The notes: generated by a model from the letters alone, not told the origin. A DNA stretch of 64,000 bases from Salipiger bermudensis (GCF_019801965.1 NZ_JAHVIA010000007.1:300269-364268); one strand, 5' to 3'. Numbered from the stretch's first letter, positions 21,788-32,395 are shown. Program-made: numbers and translations.

Positions 21788-22000
21788 GGCTCCCGCGCTA
21801 TTTTGCGCCGCCTGCCGCGTCAAGGGGGCACGCGCGCGACATGGCCACGACCGCGGCGGCTCGCGGGGGCGGTGGACGGGCCAGAGGCGGCGGGAGAGGT
21901 ACTGAACGCGGCCACCGCCGCCACCCCCGATCCGTCGGTGCTGCAAGAGCTCCTGACGCAGGTCCAGTAAGCCTCGGCGGAAAGCTCCGCCCGGCGGCAG
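21788..22000. other. Intergenic region without visible gene
   Basis: About 210 bp between the uup start and the sulfatase terminator. It is GC-rich with no supported coding frame, and presumably holds the uup promoter. Confidence 0.35.
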
Positions 22001-22035
22001 AAAAACCAAAAAGCCGCGCTCGAGAGCGCGGCTTT
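22001..22035 (-). terminator. Terminator of the sulfatase gene
   Basis: A perfect 11-bp stem, AAAGCCGCGCT at 22010-22020 and AGCGCGGCTTT at 22025-22035, with a CGAG tetraloop. On the minus strand it is followed by TTTGGTTTTT, so it ends the sulfatase transcript 30 bp after the stop. Confidence 0.85.
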
Positions 22036-22065
22036 CGCTGTCTTGGGGCCCCTAAGCCCGAGGGC

Positions 22066-23649
22066 TTATTGCATCGACTTGCTGATGAAGTCCTCGACCA
22101 CGTTGGACATGTCGAACGATGCCCCGCCCTGCACCGGCGGGTAATCCGCCAGCGTCTGCAGGTGCTGCTGCATCAGCACGTTCATCGGCTGCATCAGCCA
22201 CGACACCTTCTGCATCAGGTGACCATAGGCGTCGGTGCTGGAGTAGCTCTCGAACGGGTCCATGCGGATGTTGAAGACCAGCGGCGCGGTGCGCGCGTAG
22301 AGGCTGTCGTAATAGTCTTCCTTTGTGGCGAAGTGGAACTTCCACGGCCCCATGCGCACCGCGGTGAGCTTGCTCTCGTAGTAGTGGAAGATGTGATCGC
22401 GGCGCGATGCCTCTTCCTCGCCGGTCCAGTAGGCCAGGTTGTTCACGCCGTCGATATACTGCGCCTTCTCCTCCATGACCTCGGCGGCCACGTCCTCGAT
22501 CCCGGCAGCGGCGGCCAGCGAGGTGAACATGTCCTGGTGTCCCTGGATGCCGTTCAGAACGGTGTTCGGCTCGAAGTGACCCGGCCAGCGGATCATCGAA
22601 GGCACCCGGATGCCGCCCTCGTAGGTGGTCATCTTCTCGCCGCGGAACGGCGAGGTGCCGCCATGCGGCCAGGAATTGTGCTCGGGGCCGTTGTCGGTCG
22701 AATACCAAACGATGGTGTTGTCGCTCAGCCCCTGCTCGTCGAGCCAGTCGAGCACGTAGCCGATATCGTGGTCGTGCTGCATCATGCCCGAGCCGTAGAG
22801 ATCGGCCTCTGAAGTGTATTTCTCCGCCGCGTAGCGCCACTCCTCGTTAAGGCGCGTGTAGAGGTGCATCCGGCTGGTGTTGAGCCAGACGAAGAACGGC
22901 TCGCCGGCCTCGTTCGCCGCCGACATGAAGTCGATCGCCTTGGGGATCATCTCGCCCATGTCGAAATTCTTCATCCGCTCCTGCGTCAGCGGGCCGGTGT
23001 CCTCGATGGTCTGCTTGCCGATCACGCCGAAGCGTGGCATCTCGGTGCTGTCCTCGGTCTCGGTGGCGAAGGTGTGAAGCACGCCGCGGGTGCCGAACTG
23101 CTCCTCGTAGGCCTCGAGGGAGCCCGAGAACGCCTCGCCGAAGTTCTGGTAGTCGCGCTGCTCGGCCTCTTCCTGCGTGTTGAGGTGGTAGAGATTCCCG
23201 AAGAACTCGTCGAAACCATGCACCGTCGGCAGGTGTTCGTTGCGATCGCCGAGGTGGTTCTTGCCGAACTGGCCGGTACGGTATCCGACCTGCTTGAGCT
23301 CTTCCGCCAGCGAGGGCGATCCGGCCTGCAGGCCCAGAGGCGAGCCGGGCTGGCCCACCGTCGTCATGCCCGAGCGGATCGGGTACTGGCCGGTGATGAA
23401 GGCGGCCCGGCCGGCAGTGCAGCTCGGCTGGGCGTAATGGTCGGTGAAGCGGATGCCTTCATTGGCGATCCGGTCGATATTGGGGGTGGTATAGCCCATC
23501 GTGCCCATGCCGTAGGACGACAGGTTCGTCCAACCGATATCGTCCCCCCAGATCACGAGGATATTCGGCGGCGACTCCTGGGCGAATGCCGCCGAGCAGG
23601 ACAGCGACAATGCAACCGGAAGAGCCAGCAGCATCCTGTTCGTGGTCAT
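22066..23649 (-). CDS. Exported sulfatase (arylsulfatase family)
   Basis: A 527-residue sulfatase with an N-terminal signal peptide (residues 1-23, ending AFA), so it acts in the periplasm or outside. The metal-binding WGDDIGW is near residue 35. The maturation motif CTAGR near residue 77 has the cysteine that is converted to formylglycine. [15 protein letters not shown] near residue 314 provides further metal and sulfate ligands. The maturing enzyme is not encoded here. AAGGAG precedes the ATG. It is divergent from a Crp/Fnr regulator with paired operators between. The sulfate ester substrate is unknown. Confidence 0.92.
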   Translation of the reverse strand: MTTNRMLLALPVALSLSCSAAFAQESPPNILVIWGDDIGWTNLSSYGMGTMGYTTPNIDRIANEGIRFTDHYAQPSCTAGRAAFITGQYPIRSGMTTVGQPGSPLGLQAGSPSLAEELKQVGYRTGQFGKNHLGDRNEHLPTVHGFDEFFGNLYHLNTQEEAEQRDYQNFGEAFSGSLEAYEEQFGTRGVLHTFATETEDSTEMPRFGVIGKQTIEDTGPLTQERMKNFDMGEMIPKAIDFMSAANEAGEPFFVWLNTSRMHLYTRLNEEWRYAAEKYTSEADLYGSGMMQHDHDIGYVLDWLDEQGLSDNTIVWYSTDNGPEHNSWPHGGTSPFRGEKMTTYEGGIRVPSMIRWPGHFEPNTVLNGIQGHQDMFTSLAAAAGIEDVAAEVMEEKAQYIDGVNNLAYWTGEEEASRRDHIFHYYESKLTAVRMGPWKFHFATKEDYYDSLYARTAPLVFNIRMDPFESYSSTDAYGHLMQKVSWLMQPMNVLMQQHLQTLADYPPVQGGASFDMSNVVEDFISKSMQ

Positions 23650-23747
23650 GTGAATACTCCTTCGTGGTATAGTATGACATTGAATTCCTTGGCGCGAAAT
23701 CGACTGCGCAAAACACACTGAGGTTGCAAAAAGGCTATCACCAGGTG

Positions 23748-23774
23748 ACAGTCCGAACTGTGTCCTATGGGACA
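23748..23774. promoter_or_regulatory. Two adjoining palindromic operators between sulfatase and Crp/Fnr genes
   Basis: ACAGT-CCGA-ACTGT (23748-23761) and TGTCC-TATG-GGACA (23761-23774) are two perfect 5-4-5 palindromes that share one base. Their centres are 13 bp apart. They end 18 bp before the Crp/Fnr ATG and lie about 100 bp upstream of the sulfatase start. They are the natural candidates for autoregulation of the Crp/Fnr gene and control of the sulfatase gene. Confidence 0.6.
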
Positions 23775-23792
23775 AAGTTGGGATTTTTTGAG

Positions 23793-24479
23793 ATGTCTCT
23801 TGCCGCCCTCCGGAAAGCCGGCTGGCTCTCGTCGCAGTCCGCGAGTTTCCAGGACGAGTTGCTTCGCCTCGGTCGTATACGACGCTACGAGCAGGGCGCG
23901 ACGGTCGTGTCCATCGGGGATCCTCCGGGCGGGCTGATCGCGCTGGTCGAAGGCGCGCTGGCGGTGTTCATCGCGCCGGGAGACACCGGCCCGCATTTCG
24001 CCCATCTCGCGTCGCCGGGCTGCTGGTTCGGCGAGGGCGGCTTCTTCACCGGCGGCCCCCGGCGCCTGACGCTCGAGGTCACCGCCGAGAGCGTCGTCTT
24101 CCACCTGCCCCTCGACGCGATGGAGCGGCTCGCCGCCGCCGATCCAGAGAACATGCGCCGTTTCGGCTGCATCGCGCTGCAGAATATCGACCTTTGCCTC
24201 GAGGCCATTGACACGCTTCTCATCGCCGATCCCAAGCGCCGCATCGCGGCGACCCTGCTGCGCTGCATCGGCGAGAGCGCCACACCGCGCATCGCGATGT
24301 CGCAAAGCGCGCTCGGGCGCAGCGCCAACGCCTCGCGCAAGGTGGTGAACCGCACGCTCGGAGAGCTGGCCGAGATGGGGCTTATCGAACCGGGCTACGC
24401 GCAGATCGTTATTCGGGACGTCGCCGGGCTCAAAGCTTTTCATTGTGGAGACTGGCCCTCCTACAAGACGCGGGAATGA
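23793..24479 (+). CDS. Crp/Fnr family transcriptional regulator
   Basis: A 228-residue Crp/Fnr-type protein. The N-terminal cyclic-nucleotide-binding-like beta barrel spans about residues 20-115 ([19 protein letters not shown]). The C-terminal helix-turn-helix includes [20 protein letters not shown]. There is no Fnr-type N-terminal cysteine cluster, so it is not an oxygen sensor of the FNR kind. The ATG at 23793 is chosen because it begins the conserved part; a TTG at 23724 would add 23 residues and swallow the operators. It is divergent from the sulfatase gene. Confidence 0.88.
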   Translation: MSLAALRKAGWLSSQSASFQDELLRLGRIRRYEQGATVVSIGDPPGGLIALVEGALAVFIAPGDTGPHFAHLASPGCWFGEGGFFTGGPRRLTLEVTAESVVFHLPLDAMERLAAADPENMRRFGCIALQNIDLCLEAIDTLLIADPKRRIAATLLRCIGESATPRIAMSQSALGRSANASRKVVNRTLGELAEMGLIEPGYAQIVIRDVAGLKAFHCGDWPSYKTRE

Positions 24480-24761
24480 GCGCTGCGAGCGGCTGAACCA
24501 GCGGCACGGTCGCTGTCCGAGAGGGCAACGTCGCCATTCGGCAGTTCCAACGTCAGGGGATGATCCCTTGGCAGGCTGTATCAGCCAGAGCCTTCCTTTC
24601 GGGGTTTTCTCGGTACCAGACCAAGTTTCCCGCAACGTGAGAAGGGCAGGTTCGGATCGACCGCCGACCGACTGGCCCGGCTTCTCAGAGTTCCCCCGCG
24701 CACCACATCTTCGGCACCACGCCGACGGCCGATCATAGCAGACCTCCTGCGTCGCATGAGC
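24480..24761. other. Intergenic region between Crp/Fnr gene and IS remnant
   Basis: About 280 bp with no supported gene on either strand and no clear terminator. The base composition is slightly less GC-rich than the neighbours. Confidence 0.35.
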
Positions 24762-25477
24762 TGACCCCAGCGAGTGGTCCGGGTTAATCGCTAATGCATG
24801 GTCGGCCTTCGAACTACCGGGATGAGGACCTCGGGCGCCGGTGCCCGTTTCCGAGAGCACTATGCGGCCGGTCCATGTTTTAGTGCTTTCGCCATCTTTC
24901 GATGAGGATTTGTGCCTCCCACAACGAGTAGAAGACCTCGCCATTCAGTAGCTCGTCCCGGGAGCGCGCATTGAAGCTCTCGCAAAAGCCGCTCTCCCAA
25001 GGTGACCCTGGCTCGATGTAGGCGGTCTTCGCCCCCACCGGCTCGATCCAGTCGCGCACCTTCTGCGCGATGAACTCCGGGCCGTTGTCGGACCGGATGA
25101 ACCGCGGCGGACCGCGCTGGATGAAGAGGTCCGTCAGGGCGTCCACGACATCAGTGGAGTTCAGCCGTCTGTCGACACGGATCATTGACGCCTCCCGCGG
25201 AAATTCATCGAGGATGTTGAGCGTCCGGTAGGCCCGGCCGTCACTGGTCCGGTCCTGCACGAAGTCGTAGGACCAGACGTGGTTGGCATGTGCAGGCTTC
25301 AGCCGCACACAGGAGCCGTCGCCCAGCCAGAGCCGGCCACGTTTCTTTTGCTTGTGTGGGACCTTGAGCCCTTCGCGCCGCCAGATGCGTGCCTTGACCC
25401 GCCAGCCGGCACGCCGCAGCAGCACGGCGATCCGGCGTTAGCCGTAGCGGCCATACTCCCGGGCCAACTCGATGACG
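24762..25477 (-). pseudogene. IS3-family (OrfB) transposase remnant
   Basis: The minus strand encodes most of an IS3-family OrfB integrase. The DDE residues are present: the aspartate in HVWSYDFVQD, the second in SDNGPEF, and the glutamate in GSPWESGFCESFN. It is dead. A TAC-to-TAA change at 25438-25440 interrupts REYGRYG*RRIAVLLRRAGW. Another TAA at 24880-24882 replaces the tyrosine after ERWRKH. A lost base follows RPHSALG, with PPAPEVLIPV resuming in the next frame up to a stop near 24791. OrfA and the OrfB N-terminus are missing. The right end may be TGACCCCAGCGAG at 24762. Confidence 0.88.
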
Positions 25478-25765
25478 TCGGCGGCGGCGACTTGCATGGT
25501 GCCGATGTTGCTGCCTGCGGACATCGGTTCGCGCAACTGCGTGTGCGGGACGAAGATCATGCCTTCTTCCGGCCGGTCGTAGCTGTGCGAAAAGATGTCG
25601 AAGGCGTTCTGCCCGCTCGCCCGGCCGACGGAATGGTCCAGCTTGGGGTCATGCGGCCTGAAGGTCGCCGGGGAGACATGCATCAGCTCCCGGCCCTTTG
25701 CCTGCTGCTCGGCATTGGGAACATCGCAGCGCGTGATCTCGTGCGGGCCGCCATCGTCGGCATCG
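25478..25765 (-). pseudogene. Unidentified gene fragment fused to the IS remnant
   Basis: An open minus-strand frame of about 95 codons that runs straight into the transposase remnant. It contains DVPNAEQQAKGRELMHVSPA, then HSVGRASGQNAFDIFSHSYD and RPEEGMIFVPHTQL, which read like real protein. It has no good start, and a TGA lies just upstream. I do not recognise the family. It is most likely a fragment of a gene broken when the insertion sequence arrived or when the region was deleted. Confidence 0.45.
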
Positions 25766-25789
25766 CGCCAAATGCAGTGCGATCAACAG

Positions 25790-25935
25790 CCGTTTCAGGG
25801 GGCGCTGCCCCCTCTTGGCGCATTGCGCCAATTCACCCCCGAGGTATTTGGAAACCAGAGAAGACGAGGGCGATGCGCCCCTGTCTTCTCTTCGTCAAAA
25901 ATACTCCTGCCGGAGGCAGGCCGGAGGCAGGCCGG
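25790..25935. repeat. Roseobacter-type intergenic elements, head to head
   Basis: The first copy (25795-25870) has GGGGGCGCTGCCCCC at its left, then CCCCCGAGGTATTTGGAAAC continuing into CAGAGAAGACGAG. Immediately after it an inverted, related block reads TGTCTTCTCTTCGTCAAAAA then TACTCCTGCCGGAGGCAGG, with a further duplicated GCCGGAGGCAG. The pair matches the element at 7725-7800. It lies between the IS remnant and the end of anmK and contains no gene. Confidence 0.7.
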
Positions 25936-25976
25936 AGCGTAACGCAGGCGCTGTGTCCCGAGATCCCTACCGCGTT

Positions 25977-27065
25977 TCAAACCCGGCTGATGCGACCACC
26001 GCTCACCGGGGCCGCAACGGCAGTGGTCCCGGGCGCCGAGGTCGGCAGGCCGCGTGCCACGCGCACCGCGAGATAGGCGAAGGCCTGGGCCTCCAGCATG
26101 TCGCCGTCGAGTCCCACTGCCTCGACCGGCTCCACCGGGCAGTCGATCCCGGCCGCCAGCATCTTCATCATCACCGGGTTGTGGCGCCCGCCGCCCGTCA
26201 CCAGGAGCCGCGCCGGCGCGCGCGGGCAGTGCTCGAGACCGAGCATCACCGCGGTCGCCGCCATCGCCGTCATCGTGGCCGCCGCATCGGCATCGCCGAG
26301 CTCGCGCACGAGATCGAGCATCAGCGAGAAATCGTCGCGATCCAGCGACTTGGGCGGCATCTTGCGGAAGTAGCCCTCGTCGAGAAAGAGCTCGAGCGCG
26401 CCGTCCACCACCTCGCCCTGCGCCGCCAGGGCACCGTCGCGGTCGCACTCCCAGCCAAGGCGCTCGGCCACCAGATCGTTGAGCGGGGCGTTCGCGGGCC
26501 CGGTGTCGAAGGCCAGCAGCGCGCCGGGCATTTCGGGGCCCGAACGGGAGGGATCGACCCAGGTCAGGTTGCCGACACCGCCGAGATTGAGAAACGCCAC
26601 CGGCGCGGTCGCGCCGATCCATTGTGCGCAGGCGAAATGGAAGAACGGCGCCAGCGGCGCGCCCTCGCCGCCCAGCGTCACGTCGGCGGAGCGGAAATCC
26701 CACACCACGTCGCGCTCCAGCGCCGCGGCCAGCGCATCACCATCGCCGAGCTGGTGCGTGCCCCGCCCGCGCGGCTCATGCGCCAGCGTCTGGCCGTGAA
26801 ACCCCACCAGCTCCGCCTGCGGAAACCCCGCCAGCAGCTCGGCATGGGCGCGCTGCACCACCTCGCCCGCCGCCGCGAGATCGTCTCCCGGCCAGCGCCC
26901 CAGCGCGGCGCGCAAGACAGCGCGCTCCTCGCCGGTATAGGCGCGGTAGCCGCTCTCTCCGAATGCCAGGATCTGCCGTCCGTCCGTCTGCACCAGGGCC
27001 GCGTCGACCCCGTCGAGCGATGTCCCCGACATCGCCCCGAGCGCCCAGACCGGCGCCGCCTTCAA
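25977..27065 (-). CDS. anmK: Anhydro-N-acetylmuramic acid kinase
   Basis: A roughly 362-residue kinase that phosphorylates and opens 1,6-anhydro-MurNAc, so that peptidoglycan turnover products re-enter metabolism. The ATP-binding [16 protein letters not shown] is near the N-terminus, and the later [24 protein letters not shown] and [13 protein letters not shown] are family signatures. No ATG fits. TTG codons at 27065 and 27077 are the likely starts; AAGGA is just upstream of the first. An ATG at 27131 would overlap the tyrS start codon on the opposite strand and is unlikely. It is divergent from tyrS. Confidence 0.9.
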   Translation of the reverse strand: MKAAPVWALGAMSGTSLDGVDAALVQTDGRQILAFGESGYRAYTGEERAVLRAALGRWPGDDLAAAGEVVQRAHAELLAGFPQAELVGFHGQTLAHEPRGRGTHQLGDGDALAAALERDVVWDFRSADVTLGGEGAPLAPFFHFACAQWIGATAPVAFLNLGGVGNLTWVDPSRSGPEMPGALLAFDTGPANAPLNDLVAERLGWECDRDGALAAQGEVVDGALELFLDEGYFRKMPPKSLDRDDFSLMLDLVRELGDADAAATMTAMAATAVMLGLEHCPRAPARLLVTGGGRHNPVMMKMLAAGIDCPVEPVEAVGLDGDMLEAQAFAYLAVRVARGLPTSAPGTTAVAAPVSGGRISRV

Positions 27066-27129
27066 CTTGTCCTTCAACTCTGCTCGCCCCGCCCTTATAG
27101 GAACACGCGGACTATAAGAGGGAAGCCCC

Positions 27130-28383
27130 ATGACCTACCATCCCAAATCGGACTTCATGCGCGTCATGATCGAGCGCGGCTTTCTTGCCGACTGCACCGA
27201 TTACCAGGGCCTCGACGAGGCGCTGACCAAGGGCGTGGTGCCGGGCTATATCGGCTTCGACGCGACCGCGAAGTCGCTGCACGTGGGCTCGCTGATCCAG
27301 ATCATGATGCTGCGCTGGCTGCAGAAGACCGGCCACCAGCCAATCACCCTGATGGGCGGCGGCACCACCAAGGTGGGCGATCCCTCGTTCCGCGCCGACG
27401 AGCGCCCGCTGCTGACGCCCGAACAGATCGACGACAACATCGCCGGCATCAAGCAGGTCTTCGCGAAATATCTCGATTACGACCGCGCCGAGGCCCCTGC
27501 CCTGATGCTCAACAACGCCGAGTGGCTCGACGGGCTCAACTATCTCGAGTTCCTGCGCGACATCGGACGGCATTTCTCGGTCAACCGGATGCTGAGCTTC
27601 GAGTCGGTGAAATCGCGGCTCGACCGCGAGCAGTCGCTGAGCTTCCTTGAGTTCAACTACATGATCCTGCAGGCCTATGATTTCCTCGAGCTCAACCGGC
27701 GCTACGGCTGCCTGGTGCAGTTCGGCGGCAGCGACCAGTGGGGCAACATCGTCAACGGCATCGACCTGACGCGCCGGGTGATCGACAAGCAGATCTTCGG
27801 TCTGACCTCGCCGCTTCTGACCACCTCGGACGGCAAGAAGATGGGCAAGACCGCGGAAGGCGCGATCTGGCTCAATGCCGACATGCGCTCGCCCTACGAG
27901 TTCTGGCAGTTCTGGCGCAACACCACCGATGCCGATGTCGGGCGCTTCCTCAAGCTCTACACGGAGCTGCCGCTCGAGGAATGCGAGCGGCTGGGCGCGC
28001 TCTCGGGCTCCGAGATCAACGCCGCCAAGATCATCCTCGCCAACGAGGTCACCACGCTCTGCCACGGAGCCGAGGCCGCGGCGGCCGCCGAGGCCACCGC
28101 CCGCGAGGTGTTCGAAAAGGGGGGCGTGGGCGACGACCTGCCGACGCTGGAGCTTTCCCCCGACGAGCTGGGTGGCGAGGGCATCTCGATCGTGCAGTTG
28201 ATCGTGCGCGCGGGCCTGGCGAAATCCGGCAAGGAAGCCAAGCGCCTGATCGCCGAGAATGGCGCCCGGATCGACGACGCGCCCCTCACCGATGCCGGGC
28301 TGATGCTCGACGCGGCGGCACTGGCGAGCCCGGTGAAGCTCTCCGCGGGCAAGAAGCGCCACGCGCTGGTCAAGCTCGCCTAG
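27130..28383 (+). CDS. tyrS: Tyrosyl-tRNA synthetase
   Basis: A 417-residue class I synthetase. The HIGH-type motif appears as HVGS in [16 protein letters not shown] near residue 55, and the KMSKS-type loop as [14 protein letters not shown] near residue 235. A C-terminal S4 RNA-binding domain starts near residue 350 ([20 protein letters not shown]). The length is normal. GAGGGAA precedes the ATG. A good terminator follows. Confidence 0.96.
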   Translation: MTYHPKSDFMRVMIERGFLADCTDYQGLDEALTKGVVPGYIGFDATAKSLHVGSLIQIMMLRWLQKTGHQPITLMGGGTTKVGDPSFRADERPLLTPEQIDDNIAGIKQVFAKYLDYDRAEAPALMLNNAEWLDGLNYLEFLRDIGRHFSVNRMLSFESVKSRLDREQSLSFLEFNYMILQAYDFLELNRRYGCLVQFGGSDQWGNIVNGIDLTRRVIDKQIFGLTSPLLTTSDGKKMGKTAEGAIWLNADMRSPYEFWQFWRNTTDADVGRFLKLYTELPLEECERLGALSGSEINAAKIILANEVTTLCHGAEAAAAAEATAREVFEKGGVGDDLPTLELSPDELGGEGISIVQLIVRAGLAKSGKEAKRLIAENGARIDDAPLTDAGLMLDAAALASPVKLSAGKKRHALVKLA

Positions 28384-28411
28384 GCGCGCCTTCGCACACC
28401 GGACGTCTTCC

Positions 28412-28439
28412 AAGGGCCGGCGCCATGCCGGCCCTTTTT
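28412..28439 (+). terminator. Terminator after tyrS
   Basis: AAGGGCCGGC (28412-28421) pairs with GCCGGCCCTT (28427-28436) across a 5-nt loop, and TTT follows. A strong intrinsic terminator. Confidence 0.9.
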
Positions 28440-28453
28440 CGGATCACCTGCCG

Positions 28454-28606
28454 TCAGAGCAGAAGCTGCAGCAGCGCCAGCGCCGCAAAGGGCAGCGACA
28501 ATCCGCAGGCGAGCAGCATTGCCGCGGCAAGCGTGGGCCGCGGCGCCGGAGCGACCACGGCAATCGAGCGGGGCGCCTCCCGGCGCGGGGAAACTCTCTG
28601 TGCCAT
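28454..28606 (-). CDS. Small single-pass membrane protein (50 aa)
   Basis: A 50-residue frame: a basic N-terminus (MAQRVSPRREAPRSIAVVAP) and one hydrophobic segment (AAAMLLACGLSLPFAALALL) to the stop. The positive-inside pattern suggests an N-in membrane peptide. No clear ribosome-binding site was found. It lies between tyrS and the GNAT-type gene, divergent from the latter. I do not know the family. Confidence 0.5.
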   Translation of the reverse strand: MAQRVSPRREAPRSIAVVAPAPRPTLAAAMLLACGLSLPFAALALLQLLL

Positions 28607-28653
28607 GGCCCGAGTTAACCACGGATTCACTTTCCGAGTCCTTAATCCAGATC

Positions 28654-29526
28654 ATGATCGCGCCCGTCCTGCCGCTGCAGCAGTCGCCGGAATATGCCCG
28701 CACCCTGCGCGCGCTGAGCCTGCCGGTGCGTTGCGGCGCGGCCCCCGGCCTGCGCTGGCTGGTGCAGTCGCGCCGCTTGCCGTGTCTCGGACTGGTCTCG
28801 CTGATCTCCCGCGGCCCTATTCTCACCGCGCCCACGCCGCCCGATGACTGGCTGGCGCTCTGTCGCGGCGGGAGCCGCGGCCCGCTTCTGCTCAACGCCG
28901 ACGGCCTGCGCCCCGAAAGCCTGCGCACCCAAGGCTTCTGGCCCCTGCTCACGCCCGCGACCCTGGCCATGCTCCCGCTCACGGTTGACGCCACCATGCG
29001 CGCCGCGATGCAGGGCAAGTGGCGCAACCGCCTCAACCGCAGCGCCGCCCACAGGCTGCACATCCGCCGCCTGCCGCTCGAGCCGGCGCACTGGCTGCTC
29101 AGCACCGAAGCCAGGCAGGCCCGCGAGAAGCGCTACCGCACCCTGCTCCCGGCATTCATCGCCGCCTTCGCCAGGGCCAATCCCGGTGCCGCGCTGATCT
29201 GGGAGGCCCGCCACAGCGGCCAGCCCGTCGCCGCCATCGCCATCCTGCGCCACGGCCCCACCGCGACCTGGCAGATCAGCGTCTCCCTGCCGCAAGGCCG
29301 GGCGCTCTCGGCCATGAACGCCCTGCTCTGGGAGGCCATGCGCTGGCTCGCCCGCAACGGCCACAGCCATCTCGACCTCGGCATGCTGAATTCCGAAGCC
29401 GCCCCCGGCCTCACCCGCTTCAAGCTTGGCACCGGCGCGCGCCTCCACAGGCTCGGCGGCACCTGGCTGCACCACCCTGGCCTCGCGCCACTCGCACGGC
29501 AGCTCCCCGCGCGGCTGTCACGCTGA
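28654..29526 (+). CDS. GNAT/FemAB-like acyltransferase
   Basis: A 290-residue protein. The C-terminal half has a GNAT-type fold: GAALIWEARHSGQPVAAIAI, then ALLWEAMRWLARNGHSHLDL and GMLNSEAAPGLTRFKLGTGA, the last resembling FemAB-type proteins that act on membrane or cell wall substrates. The N-terminal part is variable. The ATG at 28654 was chosen as the first reasonable start after the divergent small gene. Substrate unknown. Confidence 0.72.
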   Translation: MIAPVLPLQQSPEYARTLRALSLPVRCGAAPGLRWLVQSRRLPCLGLVSLISRGPILTAPTPPDDWLALCRGGSRGPLLLNADGLRPESLRTQGFWPLLTPATLAMLPLTVDATMRAAMQGKWRNRLNRSAAHRLHIRRLPLEPAHWLLSTEARQAREKRYRTLLPAFIAAFARANPGAALIWEARHSGQPVAAIAILRHGPTATWQISVSLPQGRALSAMNALLWEAMRWLARNGHSHLDLGMLNSEAAPGLTRFKLGTGARLHRLGGTWLHHPGLAPLARQLPARLSR

Positions 29527-29535
29527 GCCCGCAGC

Positions 29536-29610
29536 TTCTTCTGGCCGAAAATATCCCGGGAGGTGAATTGCCCCGGCCTGCCGGGGCAAGAGGAGGGCAG
29601 CGCCCTCCTG
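29536..29610. repeat. Variant roseobacter-type intergenic element
   Basis: The sequence CTTCTTCTGGCCGAAAATAT and CCCGGGAGG is followed by a hairpin (CCCCGGCCTGCCGGGG) and GAGGGCAGCGCCCTC. It is a relative of the elements at 7725 and 25795 with a different core. It fills the space between two convergent genes, where it probably also acts as a terminator. The rest of 29610-29684 holds no gene. Confidence 0.6.
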
Positions 29611-29684
29611 AGCCGCCGGTCCGCGCCAGGGGCGCGGGCCGGCTCAAACCAGTGCGCGCCCCGGAGGGGGCGCGCCTCAAGCGA

Positions 29685-30236
29685 TCACTCGGTGACGGTG
29701 ACCGTCGCCATCTGGTCCGGCTGGCCCACCACGGCGCCGTTGCGCCCGGTGCCGCGCTTGATCGCGTCGACCACGTCCATGCCCGAGGTCACCTCGCCCA
29801 CAACCGTGTACTGGCCGTTGAGATGCGGCGCCGGGGCGAACATGATGAAGAACTGCGAGTTGGCCGAGTTCGGGTTCTGCGACCGGGCCATGCCGACCAC
29901 ACCACGCCCGAAATCGCGGTCCGAGAACTCTGCCGCGAGGTCGGGGCGGTCCGAGCCGCCCATGCCGGCCATGCGCATGTCCGAGCCCATCTTGCCGTGC
30001 TGCACGTCGCCGGTCTGGGCCATGAAGCCGTCGATCACCCGGTGGAAGGCGACGCCATCATAAGCGCCCTCTTCCGCCAGCGCGGTGATCTGGGCGACGT
30101 GGTTCGGCGCCACGTCCTCGAAGAGATCGATGTGGAAGGTGCCGTTGGCGCCCTCACCCGACACCGTCACGTCGAGCCCCGCCGCGGAGAGCGGCGCGGC
30201 CAGGGTGCAAAGCGCCGCTGCGATCAGGTTACGCAT
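29685..30236 (-). CDS. Exported cyclophilin-type peptidylprolyl isomerase
   Basis: A 183-residue cyclophilin with a signal peptide (residues 1-19, ending SAA), so it is periplasmic. The catalytic region AYDGVAFHRVIDGFMAQTGD has the essential arginine and phenylalanine. NSANSQFFIMFAPAPHLNGQ and YTVVGEVTSGMDVVDAI follow. It starts 8 bp inside the end of the preceding cyclophilin gene, so the pair forms a coupled operon of a cytoplasmic and an exported isomerase. Confidence 0.92.
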   Translation of the reverse strand: MRNLIAAALCTLAAPLSAAGLDVTVSGEGANGTFHIDLFEDVAPNHVAQITALAEEGAYDGVAFHRVIDGFMAQTGDVQHGKMGSDMRMAGMGGSDRPDLAAEFSDRDFGRGVVGMARSQNPNSANSQFFIMFAPAPHLNGQYTVVGEVTSGMDVVDAIKRGTGRNGAVVGQPDQMATVTVTE

Positions 30237-30735
30237 CGGCAGCCACCTTGACACTGACCATCTTGTCGGGATCCGCGGGCGGCTCGCCGCGGGCGATGGC
30301 ATCCACATGCGCCATGCCGTCGATGACGCGCCCATAGACGGTGTATTGCCCGTTCAGGAAGTGGTTGTCCTTGAAGTTGATGAAGAACTGCGAGTTGGCC
30401 GAGTTCGGGTTCATCGAGCGCGCCGCGCCCAGCGTGCCGCGGTCATGCGGCAGCTTGGAGAACTCCGCCGGCAGGTCGGGCAGGTCGGAGCCGCCGGTGC
30501 CGGCGCGGCCGATGTTGAAGCCATTGTCCTTGTTGCCATGTTGCACGTCGCCGGTCTGGGCCATGAAGCCCTCGATCACGCGGTGGAACACCACGCCGTC
30601 ATAGGCACCGGAGCGCGCCAGTTCCTTCATCCGCTCCACGTGCTTCGGCGCCACGTCGGGCAGCAGCTCGATGGTCACGGTGCCGTCCTTCAGCTCCATG
30701 AGGATGGTGTTTTCGGGGTCCTTGATCTCGGCCAT
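30229..30735 (-). CDS. ppiB: Cytoplasmic cyclophilin-type peptidylprolyl isomerase
   Basis: A 168-residue cyclophilin without a signal peptide. The catalytic segment AYDGVVFHRVIEGFMAQTGD, NSANSQFFINFKDNHFLNGQ and YTVYGRVIDGMAHVDAI match PpiB. It is the promoter-proximal gene of a two-gene operon with an exported paralogue. The similarity of the two, especially around VQHG and GGSD, suggests a tandem duplication. Confidence 0.94.
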   Translation of the reverse strand: MAEIKDPENTILMELKDGTVTIELLPDVAPKHVERMKELARSGAYDGVVFHRVIEGFMAQTGDVQHGNKDNGFNIGRAGTGGSDLPDLPAEFSKLPHDRGTLGAARSMNPNSANSQFFINFKDNHFLNGQYTVYGRVIDGMAHVDAIARGEPPADPDKMVSVKVAADA

Positions 30736-30871
30736 GTCGCATCACTCCCTGCGCATCATATCACGGACCGAGACTTAATCCGCGCCCGCGCGAATGCCAA
30801 GGGACGCGCGCACATTGACCCCGCCGGCGCTTCGGGGCAGACCTTGGGCAACGCTTTGACAGGAGGACAAG

Positions 30872-32050
<1,179 letters not shown>

Positions 32051-32070
32051 CTGGCAGTAAATATTGGAAA

Positions 32071-32108
32071 CCGAAAGGGTCGTCCTCCGGGGCGGCCCTT
32101 TTCTTTCG
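32071..32108 (+). terminator. Terminator after pgk
   Basis: AAAGGG-T-CG pairs with CGGCCCTTT around a short GC loop, and TTCTTT follows. One mismatch in the stem. Confidence 0.7.
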
Positions 32109-32149
32109 GAGATAGCGTCCAGCGAAACGATCGGGCGCCGTCGTGGCGT

Positions 32150-32285
32150 CGCCAGCCCGCGGGATGGCGATCCAACCGGCGATCCTCTCGATTTATCCCG
32201 GCCACATCCGAAGGACCACGACACGTGGCACCCAGCCCCACCAGATCGCCAGCCCCGGGGGCGGGCTGGCGATGGCGCGGCGGCC
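32150..32285 (+). repeat. Dispersed intergenic repeat, copy B
   Basis: Matches copy A (31-145) over about 115 bp and the inverted copy C (181-300). Internally it contains an 11-bp hairpin: ATCGCCAGCCC at 32245-32255 and GGGCTGGCGAT at 32263-32273. It lies between the pgk terminator and the uxaA terminator, and neither gene enters it. No open frame is supported. Confidence 0.75.
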
Positions 32286-32357
32286 TTCGGCCTTGTCCCG
32301 CGCCTGAGTGGTTCAGCCGCCGGATTTAGGGACCGCCGCCTTTCCACTCACCTGAAA

Positions 32358-32395
32358 TGAAAGAGGCGCGGCCCTCCATGCACCGCGCCTCTCGA
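32358..32395 (-). terminator. Terminator of the lgoD-uxaB-uxaA operon
   Basis: On the minus strand AGAGGCGCGG pairs with CCGCGCCTCT (forward 32362-32371 and 32383-32392). TTCATTTCA follows. It lies about 25 bp beyond the uxaA stop. Confidence 0.75.

Noticed and set aside
24445..24738. A plus-strand frame of 97 codons after the Crp/Fnr gene
   Set aside because: It begins inside the Crp/Fnr gene in another frame and has no start signal or protein-like pattern.
27066..27131. An ATG start for anmK at 27131
   Set aside because: It would overlap the start codon of the divergent tyrS gene and add an arginine/proline-rich leader that the family lacks.
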